A stretch of DNA of 64,000 nucleotides, from positions 633,221-697,220 of the forward strand of contig JAOQAE010000002.1 of NCBI GenBank assembly GCA_025963725.1. Direction: 5' to 3'. The notes under the pieces were generated by a model, which saw nothing but the letters and a program-made list of their open reading frames with translations, searched no databases and was not told the DNA's origin. Source of the DNA: Bacteroidota bacterium (GTDB taxonomy: Bacteria; Bacteroidota; Bacteroidia; 2-12-FULL-35-15). The translations under genes and the position numbers were made by a program. Below are positions 45,239 to 51,876 of the stretch, piece after piece (within the stretch, counting starts at the first letter, position 1; each line of letters opens with the position of its first letter).

Positions 45239-46648
45239 TCAACCTTTTAACAATGTTTTTTCAGCTGCTTTGAGGATCAGCGCTGCATTCTGGAGCGAGC
45301 TCGACTCTGCATAATTCCTTAATACAGGCTCGGTTCCCGAAGCACGGATCATCAGCCATTCATCGTTGCTGAAAAAATATTTATATCCGTCGGTATTCTC
45401 GATCCGCAGAATTTTGTAATCGCCGAAGCTCTCATAAAAATTCTTTTCGCAGTTCTTCACGATCTCGTTTTTAACCTCCTCATTCAAATGCATATCCCAG
45501 CGCTCGAATGCAAATGTCCCTACGATCTCGTACACTTCAGCGATCAGCTCCTGCAGTGATTTGCCTGATTTCGCCATGTATTCCCAGATGGTAAGCCCCA
45601 TCCAGATGCCATCGCGCTCAGGAATATGTCCTTTGATCGCAATACCGCCGGACTCTTCTCCTCCAAGCAGCACGTCTTCCGCAACCATGATCCCTGCAAT
45701 GTGCTTGAACCCGATCTTTGTCACCTGCTGCTCAAGGTTGAAATGCTGACACATCTTCCCGATCTTAGGGCTCACTGAAAAAGCAGTAACCACTTTACCT
45801 GTCATTTGTTTTTGCTCCACGAGGTATTTGATCAGCAGCAGAATGATGTGGTGTGAGTCGATAAAATTTCCTTCGCTGTCGTACAGCCCGATCCTGTCGG
45901 CATCGCCGTCAGTCGCCAGGCCGCTTGCAATGTTTCCTGCACCTTTGATCAGGTCGGAAAATTCCTTCAGGTTCTTATGGATCGGCTCAGGAGCCTGTCC
46001 GAGGAAAGAAGGATTATCGTCGCAATGCAGCATCACCGTTTCAGGCAGCAGGCGCCTGATCACATTTTGTCCTGCACCGAACATCGCATCGTATGCGAAG
46101 CGCAGCCCGGAGTTACGGATCGCATCAAGGTCAAAGTTTTCCACTACGTGATCGCAGTACATGGTTTCAAGGTCGATGTATTCCACCAGTCCCTTATCCT
46201 GGAATTCTTTCATGCTGAGCTTTTCAGGGTCAACAGAACATTTTTCAGGGATCATATTTTCGATCTCCTCGATCTTCTCCGGAAGCAATGGCCCGCCGTA
46301 TGAGCCTTTCAGCTTATAACCGTTATAAGCCGGCGGATTATGGCTTGCTGTGATCACCACACCCAGGTCGGCACCCTGCCTCAGGGTTCCCAATGAAACC
46401 ATTGGCGTGGATACAAATCCTTTGGAAATAAAAACCTTCACGCCATGATGTGCAAGCACCTTGCAGGTAGTTTCCGCAAAAAGCTCACCGGCAAAACGGC
46501 AATCGTGGCCGATCACCACGGATGGTTTTTTTGAATTTTTTAAAAGCCAGAGTGCTGTCGCTTCTGCCACTCGCGCTACATTATCAACTGTGAAATCTTT
46601 GGCGATGATCGCACGCCAACCGTCGGTTCCGAATTTAATTGCTGTCAT
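45239..46648 (-). CDS. Phosphoglucomutase/phosphomannomutase family protein
   Basis: A 469-residue alpha-D-phosphohexomutase. It begins IKFGTDGWRAIIAKDF and has the phosphoserine loop ITASHNPPAYNGYK (S102), the metal motif DGDADR (247-252), the sugar-binding loop GGEESGG and the phosphate-binding C-terminal RASGTEP. It interconverts hexose-1- and hexose-6-phosphates, so it links glucose-6-P or mannose-6-P to nucleotide sugars. It follows the TPR/OmpA gene after 29 bp and is last in an operon headed by a LytTR regulator. Specificity between glucose, mannose and glucosamine cannot be settled here. Confidence 0.92.
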   Translation of the reverse strand: MTAIKFGTDGWRAIIAKDFTVDNVARVAEATALWLLKNSKKPSVVIGHDCRFAGELFAETTCKVLAHHGVKVFISKGFVSTPMVSLGTLRQGADLGVVITASHNPPAYNGYKLKGSYGGPLLPEKIEEIENMIPEKCSVDPEKLSMKEFQDKGLVEYIDLETMYCDHVVENFDLDAIRNSGLRFAYDAMFGAGQNVIRRLLPETVMLHCDDNPSFLGQAPEPIHKNLKEFSDLIKGAGNIASGLATDGDADRIGLYDSEGNFIDSHHIILLLIKYLVEQKQMTGKVVTAFSVSPKIGKMCQHFNLEQQVTKIGFKHIAGIMVAEDVLLGGEESGGIAIKGHIPERDGIWMGLTIWEYMAKSGKSLQELIAEVYEIVGTFAFERWDMHLNEEVKNEIVKNCEKNFYESFGDYKILRIENTDGYKYFFSNDEWLMIRASGTEPVLRNYAESSSLQNAALILKAAEKTLLKG

Positions 46649-46677
46649 ATTTATTTTGTGTTTATTAGTTTATATGT

Positions 46678-48636
46678 TTATTGAGTTGTGAGCATTGTCT
46701 TATCAGGGTTCTCTACGATCTTTAATTCGAGCGACTGGGAAGGCTCTTTGTTCCTTGCACCTTTCAGCTTCACCGTGCTTCCCTTTGCGATCAGCCGGTC
46801 TTCGGTGATGCCGTTGGCTTTCAGGTACGCTGTAACCGCCTCCGCCCTTTCCTGCGATAAGCGCGCATTCATCTTCATATTTTCCTTAGCTGCAATAGTG
46901 TTGTCAAACTCCACAATGAGCGAGGGATTTTTCTTCAGGAACACAAGAAGGTCGTTGAGCGCTATGGAAGAGTTCGGATGCAGAATAGCTTTATCCGGTT
47001 CATAAAAAATATTGTTCAGCACCATTTTATTGTTCTTCTCAACAGCCAGCAGCTGCATCGCTGTTCTTTTCTCAAAAGCATCCTTTCTCTCCCGGAGGTT
47101 TATATTTTCCGAAAAAATAAGATAGCCCGGCCTTGCGTAAGTGATATTGTTGTTGGCCGCGGGCGGAAGGATCATTGCAAACTTGCCGGATGCACTGTCG
47201 GTATAATACACCGCATTCGTCTGCTTGTTCTCATTGTTCCTGATAACGATCTGAACAGGCCCTGGCATATTGCCTTCCGGAACCACAAGGCCGCCTTTCA
47301 GCAACGTTAAGGGAGCGCCATTCAGATTGCTGAAAGCGATGAGATAGTTGTCTTTTTTATCGGCAGGCGGCTCTTCCTGCGCTTTGCTTTTCTTTTTTTG
47401 CTGCACTTTTTCCTTTACAACAGGCGCTTCGGCAATCACTGGCATTATATCATGCGTGGTGTCGATCGGAAAACCAACATTCACAGGCATGCTCCAGCTC
47501 CCGCCGCGCAGGGTGCTGGAAAAAATATCATAGTGCCCGATCATTTGCCTTCCATTCGAGCTGAAATAAAGGGTGATCCCGTCAGGATGGATAAAAGGGG
47601 CTTCCTCATCATACGGCGTGTTGATCGCCGGGCCAAGATTCTCTGCCCTGCCCCATTCGCCGTCTTCCTGCTTTTTACACATATAAAGATCCTTGCCGCC
47701 GTAGCCTCCTTTTCTGTCGCTTGTAAAATACATTACAGTGCCGTCGGCAGAAACATATTCATCCTGTTCCCAGCCGGCGGAGTTCACCGGCTTATCCAGC
47801 TTCTCGGGAAAGGTCCATGAATTGCCATTCAGCGAGGTGGTGTAAAGAGCGGCCATGCCATTCTCATCACGGTAGTTCAGCACGATCTGCCCGTCAACCG
47901 ATGTGGCGATAGTAGTTTCGTTCTTATTCTTCTTCTCAAATTTTATTTCCGGGCTGGCTTTGGGAGCGCTGTCGGGCTTTACAGCCAGCGCATCATAATA
48001 ACGGGAATCTTCATCGTTCATCCCGGCCTTGCCTTCGCGCTTAAAGGTGATGGTCATTTTGGACTGGTCGGCAGACAGGAACGAAGAGTAGCTTTCCGGC
48101 TGCACAGGCTTCACCTGTGTTTTTTCCTTATTTGATCTTTTCAGCACCATTGGCGCTGCAAGGCCATCCAGCGTTTTGCCTACACGGCACATATCCTGCT
48201 TCCATTCGGTTTCCTCTATTTCCTTTTTTTCTTCAGCAAGGGAAGGGTTGAGCAGCTTTTTATATTTCTCATATCCGGTGATGGCTTTATCAAACTCATA
48301 CGCCTGGTGATAAGCATCCGCCAGCAATTTAAACGCAGCCCGGGGCAGCGCTGTTGAGGAGCCTGCTTTCTCGTGCAGCGCAATTGCCCTTTCTAGGAAA
48401 GGGATCGCTTTCGTTTTTTGGGAACGGGAATGGAGGTAGCAAAGGGCGGCACGATAGTTCGCGAGGATGTCGCTGCTATCGGCTTGTACTATTTTTAAAA
48501 ATGTAGGAAGGGCATCGGCGAACTTTTGCTGGGAGAACAGGGTCTCAGCGGCATCCTTTTCTGTTATTTCAGGCTGTGAGCGTACAGAAGCGCACAGGAG
48601 AAATGTAAGGGTGATCAATGCAGAAAAGGTTTTCAT
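46678..48636 (-). CDS. TPR / PD40-propeller / OmpA-domain protein (PorE-like)
   Basis: A 652-residue exported protein: signal peptide (about 1-20), N-terminal TPR-like region (30-150; ETLFSQQKFADALPTFLKIV), PD40-type propeller strands (about 200-390; YVSADGTVMYFTSDRKGGYG, PDGITLYFSSNGRQMIGHYD), a small beta domain and a C-terminal OmpA domain (about 545-640; IFYEPDKAILHPNSSIALND, RLSQERAEAVTAYLKANGI). This order resembles PorE-type proteins that anchor T9SS parts to peptidoglycan, but the family is large. The OmpA domain should bind peptidoglycan. It starts 11 bp after a CheY-like regulator. Confidence 0.85.
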   Translation of the reverse strand: MKTFSALITLTFLLCASVRSQPEITEKDAAETLFSQQKFADALPTFLKIVQADSSDILANYRAALCYLHSRSQKTKAIPFLERAIALHEKAGSSTALPRAAFKLLADAYHQAYEFDKAITGYEKYKKLLNPSLAEEKKEIEETEWKQDMCRVGKTLDGLAAPMVLKRSNKEKTQVKPVQPESYSSFLSADQSKMTITFKREGKAGMNDEDSRYYDALAVKPDSAPKASPEIKFEKKNKNETTIATSVDGQIVLNYRDENGMAALYTTSLNGNSWTFPEKLDKPVNSAGWEQDEYVSADGTVMYFTSDRKGGYGGKDLYMCKKQEDGEWGRAENLGPAINTPYDEEAPFIHPDGITLYFSSNGRQMIGHYDIFSSTLRGGSWSMPVNVGFPIDTTHDIMPVIAEAPVVKEKVQQKKKSKAQEEPPADKKDNYLIAFSNLNGAPLTLLKGGLVVPEGNMPGPVQIVIRNNENKQTNAVYYTDSASGKFAMILPPAANNNITYARPGYLIFSENINLRERKDAFEKRTAMQLLAVEKNNKMVLNNIFYEPDKAILHPNSSIALNDLLVFLKKNPSLIVEFDNTIAAKENMKMNARLSQERAEAVTAYLKANGITEDRLIAKGSTVKLKGARNKEPSQSLELKIVENPDKTMLTTQ

Positions 48637-48647
48637 TTTTCATAAAG

Positions 48648-49010
48648 TTAAGCTGCCTTTTCATATTTTTTAAGCTTCGCGGTAAGGTCTTCCACCGAAA
48701 ATGGCTTTGGCAGAAAGTCGTCAGCTCCGGCTGCAGTGGCTGCATCCAGCAATGGCTTGTTATTGAGGGTCGACATCATAATGATCGGGATCGTATAATG
48801 GCGGCCGGTCCTCAGGGCGCTTACAAGCGACAAGCCGGAGATCCCCGGCATCATCACATCGCAGATCAACAGGTCGAAATTCCCGTTGATCAGCATATTG
48901 ATCGCCTCATCGCCGTCTGCAGCCAGGTGGGCTTTGTGGCCTAAATTCTCGATGCAATATTGAAGCAGGTTAAGTGTCATCTTATCGTCTTCAATAATTA
49001 AAATGTCCAT
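48648..49010 (-). CDS. CheY-like single-domain response regulator
   Basis: A 120-residue receiver domain with acidic E7/D8/D9 (LIIEDDK), phosphoacceptor D51 (LLICDVMMPG), IPIIMMSTLNNKP and the conserved Lys in DFLPKPF. There is no output domain. It sits 27 bp after the LytTR regulator and 11 bp before the TPR/OmpA gene. It probably relays phosphate or acts by protein binding. Confidence 0.92.
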   Translation of the reverse strand: MDILIIEDDKMTLNLLQYCIENLGHKAHLAADGDEAINMLINGNFDLLICDVMMPGISGLSLVSALRTGRHYTIPIIMMSTLNNKPLLDAATAAGADDFLPKPFSVEDLTAKLKKYEKAA

Positions 49011-49037
49011 AGACCTTTTCCTCCGTATTAATGTTTT

Positions 49038-49736
49038 TTAAATCAGGTTAAGCTTAGTAAGTAATTCCTTTTTGAACTGCTTGCCGATTGGGATCGGGTG
49101 AGTGCCCACATACGCGGTGCCTTCCTCAACTCCATCCACCGAATCGAGTGAAATTAAAAATGAGCGGTGCAGGCGGTAGAATTTATCAACCGGCAGCTTT
49201 TCCTCTATTCCTTTTAAAGTGATGTGGGCTGTATATCTTTTCTCACGGGTGAAAATATTCACATAATCGCCCAGTGCCTGAATGTAGTTAATGTCGTTTA
49301 CTTTGATCTTGGTAAGCACAGAATTGGAGCGAACAAAAATATAATCCTTGTCGCGTGTGCGGAGATCCGGCTTCAGCGCTATGTTTTCATACAGCTTTTT
49401 AGCACGGTCGACCGCAAGCATTAAGCGTGGAAGCGTTACCGGCTTGGTCATGTAATCTGCCACATTCAGCTCGAATGCCTCAACGGCATAATCTTTTTTA
49501 GCAGAGATGAGGATCACGATGGGGCGCTTTTCCAGGTTCTTGATAAGCTCGATACCGGTCATGCCCGGCATTTCAACATCAAGAAACACGAGGTCTACCG
49601 ACTCCTTCTTTAAATAATTGTACGCATCAACCGGGCTAGAGCACTCTTCCTTAACGGAAAGAAAGTCAACCTGGTCAGTTAATTTCTTAAGGGCGGTACG
49701 GGCCATCTTGTTGTCATCAACGATTAAACAGTTCAT
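49038..49736 (-). CDS. LytTR-family response regulator
   Basis: A 232-residue regulator: receiver domain (1-118) with D7/D8 and phosphoacceptor D53 (LVFLDVEMPG), and a LytTR DNA-binding domain (about 132-230; DYIFVRSNSVLTKIKVNDIN, YVNIFTREKRYTAHITLKGI, FYRLHRSFLISLDSV). LytTR proteins bind two or more 9-bp direct repeats spaced about one or two helical turns apart, so this is a candidate reader of the phased arrays in this window. It is first of a four-gene operon that ends with the phosphohexomutase. No cognate LytS-type kinase is adjacent. Confidence 0.93.
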   Translation of the reverse strand: MNCLIVDDNKMARTALKKLTDQVDFLSVKEECSSPVDAYNYLKKESVDLVFLDVEMPGMTGIELIKNLEKRPIVILISAKKDYAVEAFELNVADYMTKPVTLPRLMLAVDRAKKLYENIALKPDLRTRDKDYIFVRSNSVLTKIKVNDINYIQALGDYVNIFTREKRYTAHITLKGIEEKLPVDKFYRLHRSFLISLDSVDGVEEGTAYVGTHPIPIGKQFKKELLTKLNLI

Positions 49737-49983
49737 CTGTGGGATTTTTTTGTTTCATAAGGTATTTACAAAACATGTACCAGCCCTGAATCGGTGATTA
49801 TTTGAGCTTCACGGCGCCGGCCATCCGGCAGTTCTGAAAAGAGGAGCCCCAAAACCATTGCTGACAAAGCGTTTCACCAGAAGGTGAGAGCCGGGGCACA
49901 TAATGGCAAAAGAAAAGAGAGTTGGGGAATTGCCATCAGGAAACAACGGAAGCTGTTGATGTTTTTCCCCACAGTGCTTTTCT

Positions 49984-50565
49984 TTACTGCGTTACGGAAG
50001 TGTTTGTTGTACGGTTAATGGTGCCGTTCCTTACCTCCACATACATGGTCCTCACGAAATTGATCGTCTCAAAATCGAGGTTATATTCGGCCGGGTTGAT
50101 CTCGATCACAAAGCTTACCATGGCAGGAAAGCTTTGAATTCCCCTTGCCTCATCCGTTTGCGCCATAGCGCTGTGAAGGCCGAACCTGATATTCACCGCC
50201 CGGGTTATATTATTAATGGTAAGCTCCGCAGGCACTGTAAATGTTTGCTCGGACCCGTCGTTGGAGAGGAAGTCGAGATCGCTTACGGGAAACTGCGTTT
50301 TAAAGTGCAGCACCACGCTCTTATTCATAGTGGTGATCGAATCATTATCCTTCGGTGTGGTAAGGATGGGGAAAAGACGGATGTCAAAAACGAACTCATC
50401 ATTCTGGTCGTTCAGCTTTATAAGGCCGATCTCACTTGAACTGTATGAACCGCCGGTTTCAATCTCCTTGGACAAGCGGACATTGGATCCGATGAACTCC
50501 TGTGCGGCGGCTTGAAAAGTAATTATTGAGAATATACTTATCAATAAGGTGTTTAGTGTTTTCAT
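49984..50565 (-). CDS. Exported YceI-like protein
   Basis: A 193-residue protein with signal peptide (about 1-22, ending AAAQ). The body has strand patterns of the YceI lipocalin-like fold (EIGLIKLNDQNDEFVFDIRL, FTVPAELTINNITRAVNIRF). The fit to YceI is partial, so this is a tentative assignment; YceI proteins bind isoprenoid or lipid ligands. It stands alone, with its own phased-array promoter, between two LytTR systems. Confidence 0.6.
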   Translation of the reverse strand: MKTLNTLLISIFSIITFQAAAQEFIGSNVRLSKEIETGGSYSSSEIGLIKLNDQNDEFVFDIRLFPILTTPKDNDSITTMNKSVVLHFKTQFPVSDLDFLSNDGSEQTFTVPAELTINNITRAVNIRFGLHSAMAQTDEARGIQSFPAMVSFVIEINPAEYNLDFETINFVRTMYVEVRNGTINRTTNTSVTQ

Positions 50566-50597
50566 GGTCTTTCAGAATTAGTAATACTTTTCATATT

Positions 50598-50664
50598 CAA
50601 AGTTACTGTCATAAATTGTGTTATGAGCCATCATTTCGCCAGGAGGAAATTCTGCATAGCTAAA
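50598..50664 (-). promoter_or_regulatory. 21-bp-phased array and -7 box for the YceI-like gene
   Basis: Plus-strand TTCGCCAGG (50635) and ATAGCTAAA (50656), 21 bp apart, read TTTAGCTAT and CCTGGCGAA toward the gene. A 29-bp gap leads to TAACTTTG (50598-50605). The position for a third unit (50677) does not match. Confidence 0.7.
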
Positions 50665-50781
50665 GGAACCAGTAGTCCGGGAGAAGAGCATAAGCAGCAT
50701 GTATTTTCCTTATATACGGAGCTTCAGCTGAGCTTGCAATCGTCTAAAAGAGTTCAGTTGCACACTGGCGCATTTACAGCA

Positions 50782-50848
50782 TTCAGCCTTTTCTTGTGTC
50801 CGCTGAACGATTATGCGCCCCTCCCCCACGGATCCTGATATAACTTTG
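50782..50848 (+). promoter_or_regulatory. Phased units and -7 box for the 47-residue ORF
   Basis: TTCAGCCTT (50782) and CTGAACGAT (50803) are 21 bp apart, then a 29-bp gap and TAACTTTG (50841-50848). CTGAACGAT nearly equals the CTGAACGAA unit upstream of 19094. The distal unit is poor. The transcript would begin about 30 nt before the ATG. Confidence 0.6.
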
Positions 50849-50885
50849 TTTCAGAATTTAATATTAACTGTAAAATTTAGAAATC

Positions 50886-51029
50886 ATGAAAAAGTTAGTT
50901 TTATTGCTGGTTGGTGCTGCACTGGTGCAGCAGGCCGTTAAATATTTTAACATTAAATCAATTGAAGACCTTAAAACATCACTCGGAGACCTGAAAAACC
51001 TCTTAGTGCCTAAGCTGACCATGAACTAA
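50886..51029 (+). CDS. 47-residue hydrophobic small protein
   Basis: The ORF reads MKKLVLLLVGAALVQQAVKY then FNIKSIEDLKTSLGDLKNLL and ends VPKLTMN. A short hydrophobic N-terminal segment (4-14) is followed by an amphipathic helix. It is too short to rank as a strong ORF on length, but it has a matching phased promoter, a -7 box and a strong terminator 20 bp after the stop, so it is probably expressed as a single gene. It could be a small membrane-associated or secreted peptide. I recognise no family. Confidence 0.7.
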   Translation: MKKLVLLLVGAALVQQAVKYFNIKSIEDLKTSLGDLKNLLVPKLTMN

Positions 51030-51044
51030 GCATGGCTCATAAAT

Positions 51045-51076
51045 AAAAAAAACCGGCATTCATTGCCGGTTTTTTT
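51045..51076. terminator. Terminator of the small ORF
   Basis: AAAAACCGGCA / TGCCGGTTTTTTT hairpin with A- and T-runs on both sides; it may serve the convergent LytTR gene as well. Confidence 0.85.
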
Positions 51077-51100
51077 ATGCTTAATAGTGATCTCCCTGCC

Positions 51101-51862
51101 TTATGCAGTGCCGGATTTATTATTCAGCCTTTCGGAGAGCTCCTGCTTCTTTCGCCTCGAGATCTCCAGCGATACGCCATTCGACATGATCACCGTGCTG
51201 CTCTCCCCGCGGTTCAGCTGCTTGATATAATTTGTATTAATGATGCAGGCTTTATGGATCCGGAGAAATTGCGAATCGGCGCTGCACAGCAGCTCATCAT
51301 ATTCCTTCAGCGTTTTGGCAACATGAAACTTGGCGGAGACTGTATGAATGAGCGTATAATTCCCATCTGCCTTCAGGTAGAGAATCTCGCTTACGGGAAT
51401 ATAATCCGTTCTCGTTTTGGTGTTCACCACAAGGGTTTTCTGCTCAGCGCGGTCGAGGTTCTCTAACAGCACCCGGTATTGCCCTGCCTGTGTTTTCATT
51501 TCAATCTTTTTCCTGATCCGCTCCGGCAGCTCCTGAAGATCACTTACCAAAACAGGCTTCAGCAGGTAATCAAGCGCGCTGAACCTGATAGCCTTGATGG
51601 CGTAATGTCCGTATGATGTTACGAAGATCACCTCGAACGGGATCTCCTTAAACCTCGCCAGCAGCTCAAATCCATTGCCCCGGGGCATTTCAATATCCAG
51701 GAATACAACATCCGGCTTTTTTAAGAGGATCATATCGTAGCCATCCTTTACATTATCGGTTTCGCCAATGACCTTGATCTCGTTGCAAAATTTTCCAAGG
51801 AGCTGAATAAAAACACTCCGTACCTTAAACTCATCTTCAATGACAACTGCTGTTATTTCCAT
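51101..51862 (-). CDS. LytTR-family response regulator paired with the propeller kinase
   Basis: A 253-residue regulator with receiver domain (1-125), phosphoacceptor D56 (VVFLDIEMPRGNG), acidic E9/D10, and a LytTR DNA-binding domain (about 145-245; DYIPVSEILYLKADGNYTLI, FHVAKTLKEYDELL, FLRIHKACIINTNYIKQL). It begins 14 bp after the sensor kinase, so the two form a LytS/LytR-like pair. Like the protein at 49038-49736, it is a candidate for the phased arrays. Confidence 0.95.
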   Translation of the reverse strand: MEITAVVIEDEFKVRSVFIQLLGKFCNEIKVIGETDNVKDGYDMILLKKPDVVFLDIEMPRGNGFELLARFKEIPFEVIFVTSYGHYAIKAIRFSALDYLLKPVLVSDLQELPERIRKKIEMKTQAGQYRVLLENLDRAEQKTLVVNTKTRTDYIPVSEILYLKADGNYTLIHTVSAKFHVAKTLKEYDELLCSADSQFLRIHKACIINTNYIKQLNRGESSTVIMSNGVSLEISRRKKQELSERLNNKSGTA

Positions 51863-51876
51863 ATATAAGCTTTAAT

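Noticed and set aside
49737-49983. Possible phased array upstream of the LytTR regulator at 49736
   Set aside because: CCGG-containing words are present, but no two units were found at 21-bp spacing and no TAnnTTTG box.
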